Positions 30,550 to 47,900 of a stretch of DNA of 64,000 nucleotides are shown piece by piece. The position numbers and the translations under genes were made by a program. The first letter of the stretch is position 1, and each line of letters starts with the position of its first letter. The stretch comes from Lateolabrax maculatus. Lineage: Eukaryota; Chordata; Actinopteri; Acropomatiformes; Lateolabracidae. The stretch spans positions 23,148,501 through 23,212,500 of the forward strand of contig CM062212.1 of NCBI GenBank assembly GCA_031216445.1, in the 5' to 3' direction. The notes under the pieces are model-generated. The model ran no database searches, was not told the DNA's origin, and saw nothing but the letters and a program-made list of their open reading frames with translations.

Positions 30550-33500
30550 ACTCACGTGACACTTCAAACACACACGTGACACACTTGACACTTCACAACC
30601 ACTCACATGACACACACGTGACACTTCACAAACACTCACGTGACACACACGTGACACTTCAGTCACAGACACGTGACACTTCACACACACTCACGTGACA
30701 CTTCACACACTCTCACGTGACACTTCAAACACACACGTGACACACACGTGACACTTCACAAACACTCACGTGACACACACGTGACACTTCAGTCACACAC
30801 ACGTGACATTTCCTACACACTCACGTGACACTTCACACAATCTCAGGTGACACTTCAAACACACACGTGACACACACGTGACACTTCACAAACACTCACA
30901 TGACACACACGTGACACTTCAAACACACACGTGACACACACGTGACACTTCACAAACACTCACGTGACACACACGTGACACTTCAGTCACACACACGTGA
31001 CATTTCCTACACACTCACGTGACACTTCACACAATCTCAGGTGACACTTCAAACACACACGTGACACTTCACAAACACTCACATGATACACACGTGACAC
31101 TTCACAAACACTCACATGACACACACGTGACACTTCACAAACACTCACATGACACACACGTGACACTTCAGTCACACACACGTGACATTTCCTACACACT
31201 CACGTGACACTTCACACAATCTCAGGTGACACTTCAAACACACACGTGACACACACGTGACACTTCACAAACACTCACATGACACACACGTGACACTTCA
31301 CAAACACTCACATGACACACACGTGACACTTCACAAACACTCACGTGACACACACGTGACACTTCAGTCACAGACACGTGACATTTCCTACACAGTCACG
31401 TGAGACTTCACACACAATCACGTGACACTTCAAACACACGTGACACACACGTGACACTTCACAAACACTCACATGACACACACGTGACACTTCAGTCACA
31501 GACACTCACATGACACACACGTTACCCTTCAGTCACAAACACGTGACATTTCCTACACACTCACGTGAGACTTCACACACAATCACGTGACACTTCAAAC
31601 ACACGTGACACACACGTGACACTTGACAAACACTCACATGACACACACGTGACACTTCACAAACACTCACATGACACACACGTGACACTTCAGTCACAGA
31701 CACTCACATGACACACACGTTACCCTTCAGTCACAAACACGTGACATTTCCTACACACTCACGTGACACTTCACACACACTCACGTGACACTTCAATCAC
31801 ACAGGTGACACACACGTAACACTTTACAAACAGTCACATGACACACACGTGACACTTCACAAACACTCACGTGACACACACGTGACACTTCAATCACAGA
31901 CACGTGACATTTCCTACACACACGTGAAACTTCACACACTCACGTAACACTTTACACGCACACACTCAAGTGACACTTCAAACACACACGTGACACACAC
32001 GTGACACTTCACAAACACTCACATGACACACACGTGACACTTCACAAACACTCACATGACACACACGTGACACTTCAGTCACAGACACGTGACATTTCCT
32101 ACACACACGTGACACATAACACACACTCACGTGACACTTCAAACACACGTGACACACACGTGACACTTCACACTCACATGACACACACGTGACACTTCAC
32201 AAACACTCACATGACACACACGTGACACTTAACAAACACTCGCATGACACACACGTGACACTTCACAAACACTCACATGACACACACGTGACCTTTCACA
32301 AACACACACGTGACCTTTCACAAACACTCACGTGACACACACGTGACACTTCAGTCACAGACACGTGACATTTCCTACACACTCACGTGAGACTTCACAC
32401 ACAATCACGTGACACTTCAAACACACACGTGACACACACGTGACACTTCACGAACACTCACATGACACACACGTGACACTTCACAAACACTCACATGACA
32501 CACACGTGACACTTCACAAACACTCACATGACACACACGTGACACTTCACAAACACTCACGTGACACACACGTGACACTTCAGTCACAGACACGTGACAC
32601 TTCACACACACTCACGTGACACTTCAAAAACACACGTGACACAAACGTGACACTTCACAAACACTCACATGACACACACGTGACACTTCACAAACACTCA
32701 CATGACACACACGTGACACTTCACAAACACTCACATGACACACACGTGACACTTCACAAACACTCACGTGACACACACGTGACACTTCAGTCACAGACAC
32801 GTGACATTTCCTACACTCTCACGTGACACTTCACACACACTCACGTGACACTTCAAACACACGTGACACACACGTGACACTTCAGTCACAGACACGTGAC
32901 ATTTCCTACACACACGTGACACATCACACACACTCACGTGACACTTCAAACACACATGTGACACACACGTGACACTTCAAACTCACATGACACACACGTG
33001 ACACTTCACAAACACTCACATGACACACACGTGACACTTAACAAACACTGGCATGACACACACGTGACACTTCACAAACACTCACATGACACACACGTGA
33101 CCTTTCACAAACACACACGTGACCTTTCACAAACACTCACGTGACACACACGTGACACTTCAGTCACAGACACGTGACATTTCCTACACACTCACGTGAG
33201 ACTTCACACACAATCACGTGACACTTCAAACACACACGTGACACACACGTGACACTTCACAAACACTCACATGACACACACGTGACACTTCAAACACACA
33301 CGTGAAACACACGTGACACTTCACAAACACTCACATGACACACACGTGACACTTCACAAACACTCACATGACACACACGTGACACTTCAGTCACAGACAC
33401 GTGACATTTCCTACACACACGTGACACTTCACGCACACTCACGTGACACTTCACAAACACATAGTTCACACACGTGACACTTCACACACACACGTTACAC

Positions 33501-35958
33501 TTCTAACAAACACACGTGACACTTCACATATACTCAGACACGTGACACTTCACACACACTCACGTGACACTTCAATCACACAGGTGACACACACGTGACA
33601 CTTCACAAACACTCACATGACACACGTGACACTTCACAAACACTCACATGACACACGTGACACTTCACAAACACTCACGTGACACACGTGACACTTCAGT
33701 CACAGACACGTGACATTTGCTACACACACGTGATACGTCACACACACTCACGTGACACTTCACACACACTCGCGTGACTCTTCACACACACACACACTCA
33801 AGTGACACTTCACAAACACTCACATGACACACACGTGACACTTCACACACAACCACTCACGTGACACTTCACACCCACATGTTACACTTAACACACACTC
33901 ACGTGACACTTCACACACACTCCCGTGACACTTCAAACACACGTGACACACACGTGACACTTCACAAACACTCACATGACACATACGTGACACTTCAAAC
34001 ACACACGTGACACACACTTGACACTTCACAAACACTCACATGACACACACGTGACACTTCACAAACACTCACATGACACACGTGACACTTCACAAACACT
34101 CACGTGACACACACGTGACACTTCAGTCACAGACACTTGACATTTCCTACACACACATGACACTTCACACACACTCACGTGACACTTCAAAAACACACGT
34201 GACACACACGTGACACTTCACAAACACTCACATGACACACACGTGACACTTCACAAACACTCACATGACACACACGTGACACTTCACAAACACTCGCATG
34301 ACACACACGTGACACTTCACAAACACTCACATGACACACACGTGACCTTTCACAAACACACACGTGACCTTTCACAAGCACTCACGTGACACACACGTGA
34401 CACGTCACAAACACTCACGTGGGACACGTGACACTTCAGTCACAGACACGTGACATTTCCTACACACTCACGTGACACTTCACACACACTCACGTGACAC
34501 TTCAAACACACACGTGACACACACGTGACACTTCACAAACACTCACATGACACACACGTGACACTTCACAAACACTCACATGATACACACGTGACACTTG
34601 AGTCACAGACACGTGACATTTCCTACACACTCACGACACTTCACACACACTCACGTGAAACTTCAATCACACAGGTGACACACACGTGACACTTCACAAA
34701 CACTCACATGACACACACGTGACACTTCACAAACACTCACGTGACACACACGTGACACTTCAGTCACAGACACGTGACATTTCTTACACACTCACGTGCC
34801 ACTTCACACACACTCAAGTGACACTTCACAAACACTCACATGACACACACGTGACACTTCACACACAACCACTCACGTGACACTTCACACCCACATGTTA
34901 CACTTAACACACACTCATGTGACACTTCACACACACTCCCGTGACACTTCAAACACACGTGACACACACGTGACACTTCACAAACACTCACATGACACAC
35001 ACGTGACACTTCAAACACACACGTGACACACACGTGACACTTCACAAACACTCACATGACACACACGTGACACTTTACAAACACTCACATGACACACGTG
35101 ACACTTCACAAACACTCACGTGACACACAGGTGACACTTCAGTCACAGACACGTGACATTTCCTACACACACGTGACACATCACACACACTCACGTGACA
35201 CTTCAAACACACACGTGACACACACGAAACTTCACAAACACTCACATGACACACACGTGACACTTCACAAACACTCACGTGACAAACACGTGACACTTCA
35301 GTCACAGACACGTGAAATTTCCTACACACACGTGACACTTCACACACACTCACGTGACACTTCACACACACACACTCAAGTGACACTTCACAAACACTCA
35401 CATGACACACACGTGACACTTTACAAACACTCACGTGACACACACGTGACACTTCAGTCACACACACGTGACATTTCCTACACACTCACGTGACACTTCA
35501 CACACACTCACGTGATACTTCAAACACACACGTGACACTTCACAAACACTCACGTGACACACACGTTACACTTCACAAACACGTGACACACACGTGACAC
35601 TTCACAAACACTCACATGACACACACGTGATACTTCACACACACTCACGTGACACTTCACAAACAAACACTCACGTGACACTTCACACCCACATGTTACA
35701 CTTCACACACACGTGACACTTCACACCCACATGTGACACTTCACACACACGTGACACTTCACACACGTGACACTTCAGTCACAGACACGTGACATTTCCT
35801 ACACACTCACGTGAGACTTCACACACAATCACGTGACACTTCAAACACACACGTGACACACACGTGACACTTCACAAACACTCACATGACACACGTGACA
35901 CTTCACAAACACTCACATGACACACACGTAACACTTCACAAACACTCACGTGACACAC
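30550..35958 (+). repeat. Family C higher-order unit C4 (about 5.41 kb)
   Basis: This unit starts at offset 6,191 from C3; the offset grows to 6,376 after a third AATCTCAGG module. Its landmarks are CACTTCAATCACAG at 31,888, TTCTAACAAAC at 33,499, TTGAGTCACAG at 34,598 and the family-C terminal segment at 35,097-35,508. From 31,948 onward it is the closest relative I found of block C0 (5,598-9,248). C4 lacks the C3-specific insert. Confidence 0.85.
30741..31320 (+). repeat. AATCTCAGG module, three copies (C4)
   Basis: CAATCTCAGG lies at 30,838, 31,032 and 31,217, spaced 194 and 185 bp. The extra module carries the variant CACATGATACACACG, which is also in the extra module of C5, so the gain was shared before C4 and C5 separated. 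The 185-bp spacing lacks one 11-bp CACACACGTGA that C5 keeps. Confidence 0.85.
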
Positions 35959-38900
35959 ACGTGACACTTCACAAACACTCACATGACACACATGTGACAC
36001 TTCACAAACACTCACATGACACACACGTGACACTTCACAAACACTCACGTGACACACACGTGACACTTCAGTCACAGACACGTGACACTTCACACACACT
36101 CACGTGACACTTCACACACTCTCACGTGACACTTCAAACACACACGTGACACACACGTGACACTTCACAAACACTCACGTGACACACACGTGACACTTCA
36201 GTCACACACACGTGACATTTCCTACACACTCACGTGACACTTCACACAATCTCAGGTGACACTTCAAACACACACGTGACACACACGTGACACTTCACAA
36301 ACACTCACATGACACACACGTGACACTTCAAACACACACGTGACACACACGTGACACTTCACAAACACTCACGTGACACACACGTGACACTTCAGTCACA
36401 CACACGTGACATTTCCTACACACTCACGTGACACTTCACACAATCTCAGGTGACACTTCAAACACACACGTGACACACACGTGACACTTCACAAACACTC
36501 ACATGATACACACGTGACACTTCACAAACACTCACATGACACACACGTGACACTTCACAAACACTCACATGACACACACGTGACACTTCAGTCACACACA
36601 CGTGACATTTCCTACACACTCACGTGACACTTCACACAATCTCAGGTGACACTTCAAACACACACGTGACACACACGTGACACTTCACAAACACTCACAT
36701 GACACACACGTGACACTTCACAAACACTCACATGACACACACGTGACACTTGACAAACACTCACGTGACACACACGTGACACTTCAGTCACAGACACGTG
36801 ACATTTCCTACACAGTCACGTGAGACTTCACACACAATCACGTGACACTTCAAACACACGTGACACACACGTGACACTTCACAAACACTCACATGACACA
36901 CACGTGACACTTCAGTCACAGACACTCACATGACACACACGTTACCCTTCAGTCACAAACACGTGACATTTCCTACACACTCACGTGACTCTTCACACAC
37001 ACTCACGTGACACTTCAATCACACAGGTGACACACACGTAACACTTTACAAACAGTCACATGACACACACGTGACACTTCACAAACACTCACGTGACACA
37101 CACGTGACACTTCAATCACAGACACGTGACATTTCCTACACACACGTGAAACTTCACACACTCACGTAACACTTCACACACACACACTCAAGTGACACTT
37201 CAAACACACACGTGACACACGTGACACTTCACAAACACTCACATGACACACACGTGACACTTCACAAACACTCACATGACACACACGTGACACTTCAGTC
37301 ACAGACATGTGACATTTCCTACACACACATGACACATCACACACACTCACGTGACACTTCAAACACATGTGACACACACGTGACACTTCACACTCACATG
37401 ACACACACGTGACACTTCACAAACACTCACATGACACACACGTGACACTTAACAAACACTCGCATGACACACACGTGACACTTCACAAACACTCACATGA
37501 CACACACGTGACCTTTCACAAACACACACGTGACCTTTCACAAACACTCACGTGACACACACGTGACACTTCAGTCACAGACACGTGACATTTCCTACAC
37601 ACTCACGTGAGACTTCACACACAATCACGTGACACTTCAAACACACGTGACACACACGTGACACTTCACGAACACTCACATGACACAGACGTGACACTTC
37701 ACAAACACTCACATGACACACACGTGACACTTCACAAACACTCACGTGACACACACGTGACACTTCAGTCACAGACACGTGACACTTCACACACACTCAC
37801 GTGACACTTCAAAAACACACGTGACACAAACGTGACACTTCACAAACACTCACATGACACACACGTGACACTTCACAAACACTCACATGACACACACGTG
37901 ACACTTCACAAACACTCACATGACACACACGTGACACTTCACAAACACTCACGTGACACACACGTGACACTTCAGTCACAGACACGTGACATTTCCTACA
38001 CTCTCACGTGACACTTCACACACACTCACGTGACACTTCAAACACACGTGACACACACGTGACACTTCACAAACACTCACATGACACACACGTGACACTT
38101 CAAACACACACGTGACACACACGTGACACTTCACAAACACTCACATGACACACACGTGACACTTGACAAACACTCACATGACACACACGTGACACTTCAG
38201 TCACAGACACGTGACATTTCCTACACACACGTGACACTTCACGCACACTCACGTGACACTTCACAAACACATAGTTCACACACGTGACACTTCACACACA
38301 CACGTTACACTTCTAACTAACACACGTGACACTTCACATATACTCAGACACGTGACACTTCACACACACTCACGTGACACTTCAATCACACAGGTGACAC
38401 ACACGTGACACTTCACAAACACTCACATGACACACACGTGACACTTCACAAACACTCACATGACACACGTGACACTTCACAAACACTCATGTGATACACG
38501 TGACACTTCAGTCACAGACACGTGACATTTGCTACACACACGTGATACGTCACACACACTCACGTGACACTTCACACACACTCGCGTGACTCTTCACACA
38601 CACACACTCAAGTGACACTTCACAAACACTCACATGACACACACGTGACACTTCACACACAACCACTCACGTGACACTTCACACCCACATGTTACACTTC
38701 ACACACACACGTGACACTTCACACACGTGACACTTCACACACAAACACTCACGTGACACTTCACACCCACATGTTACACTTCACACACACACACGTGACA
38801 CTTCACACACGTGACACTTCACACACACACACTCACGTGACACTTCACACACACTCCCGTGACACTTCAAACACACGTGACACACACGTGACACTTCACA

Positions 38901-39100
38901 AACACTCACATGACACACACGTGACACTTCAAACACACACGTGACACACACGTGACACTTCACAAACACTCACATGACACACACGTGACACTTCACAAAC
39001 ACTCACATGACACACGTGACACTTCACAAACACTCACGTGACACACACGTGACACTTCAGTCACAGACACTTGACATTTCCTACACACACACCTGACACT
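35959..39100 (+). repeat. Family C higher-order unit C5, truncated (about 3.1 kb)
   Basis: This unit aligns with C4 at an offset of 5,409 at the AATCTCAGG modules and 5,222 at CACTTCAATCACAG (37,110). It lost one of the two CGTTACCCTTCAGTCAC segments; only one remains, near 36,940. The marker module at 38,309 has the changed form CTAACTAAC. The unit ends near 39,100, where the array changes to family-F type sequence. Confidence 0.8.
36150..36740 (+). repeat. AATCTCAGG module, three copies (C5)
   Basis: CAATCTCAGG lies at 36,247, 36,441 and 36,637, spaced 194 and 196 bp. The 196-bp spacing is the C4 spacing plus one 11-mer. Confidence 0.85.
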
Positions 39101-40569
39101 TCACACACACTCACGTGACACTTCAATCACACAGGTGACACACACGTGACACTTCACAAACACTCACATAACACACACGTGACACTTCACAAACACTCAC
39201 GTGACACACGTGACACTTCAGTCACAGACACGTGACATTTGTTACACACACGTGATACTTCACACACACTCACGTGACACTTCACAAACAAACACTCACG
39301 TGACACTTCACACCCACATGTTACACTTCACACACGTGACACTTCACACCCACATGTTACACTTCACACACACGTGACACTTCACACACAGGACACTTCA
39401 GTCACAGACACGTAACATTTCCTACACACTCACGTGACACTTCACACACACTCACGTGACACTTCAAACACACACGTGACACACACGTGACACTTCACAA
39501 ACACTCACATGACACACACGTGACACTTCACAAACACTCACGTGACACACACGTGACACTTCAGTCACAGACACGTGACATTTCCTACACACTCACGTGA
39601 CACTTCACACACTCACGTGACACTTCAAACACACACGTGACACACACGTGACACTTCACAAACACTCACGTGACACTTCACAAACACTCACATGACACAC
39701 ACGTGACACTTCAAAAACACACGTGACACACACGTGACACTTCACAAACACTCACATGACACACACGTGACACGTCACAAACACTCACGTGGCACAAACG
39801 TGACACTTCAGTCACAGACACGTGACATTTCCTACACACTCACGTGACACTTCACACACGCTCACGTGACACTTCAAACACACGTGACACACACGTGACA
39901 CTTCACAAACACTCACACACACACGTGACAATTCACACACATGACATTTCTGACACACACGTGACACTTCACACACACTCACGTGACACGTCACACACAC
40001 TTGCGTGACTCGTCACACACACACTCAAGTGACACTTCAAACACACGTGACACACACGTGACACTTCACAACCACTCACATGACACACACGTGACACTTC
40101 ACAAACACTCACATGACACACACGTGACACTTCACAAACACTCACGTGACACACACGTGACACTTCAGTCACAGACACGTGAAGTTTCCTACACACTCAT
40201 GTGACACTTCACACACACTCACGTGACACTTGACACACACTCAAGTGACACTTGACACACACACACTCAAGTGACACTTCACAAACACTCACATGACACA
40301 CACGTGACACTTCACAGACACGTGACATTTCCTACACACACGTGACACTTCACACACACTCACGTGACACTTCAAAAACACACGTGACACACACGTGACA
40401 CTTCACAAACACTCACATGAAACACACGTGACACTTCACAAACACTCACATGACACACACGTGACATGTCACAAACACTCACGTGAGACACACGTGACAC
40501 TTCAGTCACAGACACGTGACATTTCCTACACACTCACGTGACACTTCACACACACTCACGTGACACTTC
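39101..40569 (+). repeat. Transition into family-F type sequence
   Basis: From about 39,680 this stretch matches 57,070-58,030 and 62,360-63,490 (for example 39,812-40,000 against 62,545-62,733). Shared variants are GTCACAAACACTCACGTGGCA, CACACACATGACA, GTCACACACAC with GCGTGACTCGTC, CACACTTGCGTGACTCG and CGTGAAGTTTCC. The first 350 bp (39,101-39,440) instead resemble the C3 insert at 28,100-28,380. No gene was seen. Confidence 0.8.
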
Positions 40570-43500
40570 ACACACACACTCAAGTGACACTTCAAACACA
40601 CAGGTGACACTTCACAAACACTCACATGACACACACGTGACACTTCACAAACACTCACATGACACACACTTGACACTTCACAAACACTCACGTGACATAC
40701 ACGTTACACTTCAGTCACAGACACGTGACATTTCCTACACACACTTGACACTTCACACACACTCACGTGACACTTCACACACAAACACTTACGTGACACT
40801 TCAAACACACAGGTGACAATCACGTGACACTTCACAAACACTCACATGACACACACGTGACACTTCACAAACACTCACGTGACACACACGTGACACTTCA
40901 GTCACAGACACGTGACATTTCCAACACAATCACGTGACACTTCAAACACACGTGACACACACGTGACAATTCACAAACACTCACGTGACACACGTGACAC
41001 GTCACAAACACTCACGTGACACACGTGACACTTCACAGACACTCACGTGACACACACGTGACACTTCACAAACACTCACATGACACACACGTGAGACTTC
41101 ACAAACACTCACATGACACACACGTGACACTTCACAAACACTCACGTGACACACACGTGACACTTCAGTCACAGACACGTAACATTTCCTACACACTCAC
41201 GTGACACTTCACACACACTCACGTGACACTTCAAACACACACGTGACACACACGTGACACTTCACAAACACTCACATGACACACACTTGACACTTCAAAC
41301 ACACACGTGACACACACGTGACACTTCACAAACACTCACATGACACACACGTGACACTTCAGTCACAGACACGTGACATTTCCTACACACTCACGTGACA
41401 CTTCACACACACTCACGGGACACTTTAAACACACACGTGACACACACGTGACACTTCACAAACACTCACATGACACACACGTGACACTTCAGAAACACTC
41501 ACGTGACACACACGTGACACTTCAGTCACAGACACGTAACATTTCCTACACACTCACGTGACACTTCACACACACTCACGTGACACTTCACAAACACTCA
41601 CATGACACACACTTGACACTTCAAACACACGTGAAACACACGTGACACTTCACAAACACTCACATGACACACACGTGACACTTCACACACACTCACGTGA
41701 CACTTCACAAACACACAGTTCACACACGTGACACTCCTCACACACGTTACACTTCTAACAAACACACGTGACACTTCACATATACCCAGACACATGACAC
41801 ATCACACACACACACTCACTTGACACTTCAATCACACAGGTGAGACACACGTGACACTTCACAAACACTCACATGACACACACGTGACACTTCACAAACA
41901 CTCACGTGACACTTCATACCCACATGTTACACTTCACACACACACGTGACACTTCACACACGTGACACTTCTGACACACACGTGACACTTCACACACACT
42001 CACGTGACACTTCACACACACTCGCGTGACTCTTCACACACACTCAAGTGATAATTCACACTCGCATGACACACACGTGACACTTCACAAACACTCACGT
42101 GACACACACGTGACACTTCAGTCACAGACACGTGACATTTCCTACACACTCACGTGACACTTCACACACACTCACGTGACACTTTAAACACACACGTGAC
42201 ACACACGTGACACTTCACAAACGCTCACATGACACACGTGACACTTCACAAACACTCACATGACACACACGTGAGACTTCACAAACACTCACATGACACA
42301 CACGTGACACTTCACAAACACTCACGTGACACACACGTGACACTTCACAAACACTCACATGACACACACTTGACACTTCAAACACACACGTGACACACGT
42401 GACACTTCACAAACACTCACATGACACACACGTGACACTTCACACACACTCACGTGACACTTCACAAACACACAGTTCACACACGTGACACTCCTCACAC
42501 ACACGTTACACTTCTAACAAACACACGTGACACTTCACATATACCCAGACACATGACACTTCACACACACACACTCACTTGACACTTCAATCACACAGGT
42601 GAGACACACGTGACACTTCTCAAACACTCACATGACACACACGTGACACTTCACAAACACTCACGTGACACACACGTGACACTTCAGTCACAGACACGTA
42701 ACATTTCCTACACACTCACGTGACACTTCACACACACTCACGTGACACTTCAAACACACACGTGACACACACGTGACACTTCACAAACACTCACATGACA
42801 CACACTTGACACTTCAAACACACATGTGACACACACGTGACACTTCACAAACACTCACATGACACACACGTGACACTTCACACACACTCACGTGACACTT
42901 CACAAACACACAGTTCACACACGTGACACTCCTCACACACACGTTACACTTCTAACAAACACACGTGACACTTCACATATACCCAGACACATGACACTTC
43001 ACACACACACACTCACTTGACACTTCAATCACACAGGTGAGACACACGTGACACTTCTCAAACACTCACATGACACACACGTGACACTTCACAAACACTC
43101 ACATGACACACACGTGACACTTCACAAACACTCACGTGACACACGTGACACTTCAGTCACAGACACGTGACATTTGCTACACACATGTGATACTTCACAC
43201 ACACTCATGTGACACTTCAAACACACACGTGACACACACGTGACAATTCACAAACACTCACGTGACACACGTGACACTTCACAAACACTCACGTGACACA
43301 CGTGACACTTCAGTCACAGACACGTGACATTTCCTACACACACGTGACACTTCACACACACACTCAAGTGCCACTTCAAACACACACGTGACACACACGT
43401 GACACTTCAAAAACACTCACATGACACAGACGTGAGACTTCACAAAGACTCACATGACACACTTGACACTTCACAAACACTCACTTGACACACACGTGAC

Positions 43501-44946
43501 ACTTCACAAACACTCACGTGACACACGTGACACTTCAGTCACAGACACGTAACATTTCCTACACACTCACGTGACACTTCACACACACTCATGTGACACT
43601 TCAACCACACACGTCACACACACGTGACACTTCACAAACACTCACATGACACACGTGACACTTCAAACACACACGTGACACACACGTGACACTTCACAAA
43701 CACTCACATGACACACGTGACACTTCACAAACACTCACGTGACACACACGTGACACTTCACTCACAGACACGTGACATTTCCTACACACACGTGACACTT
43801 CACACACACTCACGTGACACTTCACAAACACATAGTTCACACATGTGAAACTCCTCACACACGTTACACTTCTCACAAACACACGTGACACTTCACACAC
43901 ACACACTCACACACTCACGTGACACTTCAATCACAAAGGTGACACACACGTGACACTTCTCAAACACTCACATGACACACACGTGACACTTCACAAACAC
44001 TCACATGACACACACGTGACACTTCACAAACACTCACGTGACACACACGTGACACTTCAGTCACAGACACGTAACATTTCCTACACACTCACGTGACACT
44101 TCACACACACTCACGTGACACTTCAAACACACACGTGACACACACGTGACACTTCACAAACACTCACATGACACACACTTGACACTTCAAACACACACAT
44201 GACACACACGTGACACTTCACACACACTCACGTGACACTTCACAAACACACAGTTCACACACGTGACACTCATCACACACACGTTACACTTCTAACAAAC
44301 ACACGTGACACTTCACATATACCCAGACACATGACACTTCACACACACACACTCACTTGACACTTCAATCACACAGGTGAGACACACGTGACACTTCTCA
44401 AACACTCACATGACACACACGTGACACTTCACAAACACTCACATGACACACACGTGACACTTCACAAACACTCACGTGACACACGTGACACTTCAGTCAC
44501 AGACACGTGACATTTGCTACACACACGTGATACTTCACACACACTCATGTGACACTTCAAACACACACGTGACACACACGTGACAATTCACAAACACTCA
44601 CGTGACACACGTGACACGTCACAAACACTCACGTGACACACGTGACACTTCACAGACACTCACGTGACACACACGTGACACTTCACAAACACTCACATGA
44701 CACACACGTGAGACTTCACAAACACTCACATGACACACACGTGACACTTCACAAACACTCACGTGACACACACGTGACACTTCAGTCACAGACACGTAAC
44801 ATTTCCTACACACTCACGTGACACTTCACACACACTCACGTGACACTTCAAACACACACGTGACACACACGTGACACTTCACAAACACTCACATGACACA
44901 CACTTGACACTTCAAACACACACGTGACACACACGTGACACTTCAC
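40570..44946 (+). repeat. Family D higher-order unit D1
   Basis: About 40,945-44,946 matches 46,256-50,316 at an offset of 5,311, rising to 5,344 and then 5,366 through one 33-bp and smaller insertions. Landmarks are CACTTCACAGACACTCACG (about 41,033), CACTCACGGGACACTTTAAAC (about 41,410), the marker module at 41,751, 42,510, 42,948, 43,868 and 44,288, and ATACCCAGACACATGAC after most of them. The first 375 bp recur at 44,947-45,290, so the tandem step at the D1/D2 join is about 4,377 bp. Confidence 0.85.
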
Positions 44947-47900
44947 AAACACACACTCAAGTGACACTTCAAACACACAGGTGACACTTCACAAACACTC
45001 ACATGACACACACGTGACACTTCACAAACACTCACATGACACACACTTGACACTTCACAAACACTCACGTGACATACACGTTACACTTCAGTCACAGACA
45101 CGTGACATTTCCTACACACACTTGACACTTCACACACACTCACGTGACACTTCACACACACACGTGACAATCACGTGACACTTCACAAACACTCACATGA
45201 CACACACGTGACACTTCACAAACACTCACGTGACACACACGTGACACTTCAGTCACAGACACGTGACATTTCCAACACACTCACGTGACACTTCACACAC
45301 ACTCACGTGACACTTCACAAACACTCACGTGACACTTCACAAACACTCACATGACACACACGTGACACTTCAAAAACACACGTGACACACACGTGACACT
45401 TCACAAACACTCACATGACACACACGTGACACGTCACAAACACTCACGTGGCACACACGTGACACTTCAGTCACAGACACGTGACATTTCCTACACACTC
45501 ACGTGACACTTCACACACACTCACGTGACACTTTAAACACACACGTGACACACACGTGACACTTCACAAACACTCACATGACGCACACGTGACACTTCAC
45601 AAACACTCACATGACACACACGTGAGACTTCACAAACACTCACATGACACACACGTGACACTTCACAAACACTCACGTGACACACACGTGACACTTCAGT
45701 CACAGACACGTAACATTTCCTACACACTCACGTGACATTTCCTACACACTCACGTGACACTTCACACACACTCACGTGACACTTCAAACACACACGTGAC
45801 ACACACGTGACACTTCACAAACACTCACATGACACACACTTGACACTTCAAACACACACGTGACACACACATGACACTTCACAAACACTCACATGACACA
45901 CACGTGACACTTCACACACACTCACGTGACACTTCACAAACACACAGTTCACACACGTGACACTCCTCACACACACGTTACACTTCTAACAAACACACGT
46001 GACACTTCACATATACCCAGACACATGACACTTCACACACACACACTCACTTGACACTTCAATCACACAGGTGAGACACACGTGACACTTCTCAAACACT
46101 CACATGACACACACGTGACACTTCACAAACACTCACATGACACACACGTGACACTTCACAAACACTCACGTGACACACGTGACACTTCAGTCACAGACAC
46201 GTGACATTTGCTACACACACGTGATACTTCACACACACTCATGTGACACTTCAAACACACACGTGACACACACGTGACAATTCACAAACACTCACGTGAC
46301 ACACGTGACACGTCACAAACACTCACGTGACACACGTGACACTTCACAGACACTCACGTGACACACACGTGACACTTCACAAACACTCACATGACACACA
46401 CGTGAGACTTCACAAACACTCACATGACACACACGTGACACTTCACAAACACTCACGTGACACACACGTGACACTTCAGTCACAGACACGTAACATTTCC
46501 TACACACTCACGTGACACTTCACACACACTCACGTGACACTTCAAACACACACGTGACACACACGTGACACTTCACAAACACTCACATGACGCACACTTG
46601 ACACTTCAAACACACACGTGACACACACGTGACACTTCACAAACACTCACATGACACACACGTGACACTTCAGTCACAGACACGTGACATTTCCTACACA
46701 CTCACGTGACACTTCACACACACTCACGGGACACTTTAAACACACACGTGACACACACGTGACACTTCACAAACACTCACATGACACACACGTGACACTT
46801 CAGAAACACTCACGTGACACACACGTGACACTTCAGTCACAGACACGTAACATTTCCTACACACTCACGTGACACTTCACACACACTCACGTGACACTTC
46901 ACAAACACTCACATGACACACACTTGACACTTCAAACACACGTGAAACACACGTGACACTTCACAAACACTCACATGACACACACGTGACACTTCACACA
47001 CACTCACGTGACACTTCACAAACACACAGTTCACACACGTGACACTCCTCACACACGTTACACTTCTAACAAACACACGTGACACTTCACATATACCCAG
47101 ACACATGACACATCACACACACACACTCACTTGACACTTCAATCACACAGGTGAGACACACGTGACACTTCACAAACACTCACATGACACACACGTGACA
47201 CTTCACAAACACTCACGTGACACTTCATACCCACATGTTACACTTCACACACACACGTGACACTTCACACACGTGACACTTCTGACACACACGTGACACT
47301 TCACACACACTCACGTGACACTTCACACACACTCGCGTGACTCTTCACACACACTCAAGTGATAATTCACACTCGCATGACACACACGTGACACTTCACA
47401 AACACTCACGTGACACACACGTGACACTTCAGTCACAGACACGTGACATTTCCTACACACTCACGTGACACTTCACACACACTCACGTGACACTTTAAAC
47501 ACACACGTGACACACACGTGACACTTCACAAACGCTCACATGACACACGTGACACTTCACAAACACTCACATGACACACACGTGAGACTTCACAAACACT
47601 CACATGACACACACGTGACACTTCACAAACACTCACGTGACACACACGTGACACTTCACAAACACTCACATGACACACACTTGACACTTCAAACACACAC
47701 GTGACACACGTGACACTTCACAAACACTCACATGACACACACGTGACACTTCACACACACTCACGTGACACTTCACAAACACACAGTTCACACACGTGAC
47801 ACTCCTCACACACACGTTACACTTCTAACAAACACACGTGACACTTCACATATACCCAGACACATGACACTTCACACACACACACTCACTTGACACTTCA

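Noticed and set aside
19498..39100. CRISPR array (regular short direct repeats)
   Set aside because: There are no unique spacers: repeat and interval are both satellite monomers. The units are not separated by non-repetitive sequence and no cas genes are present.
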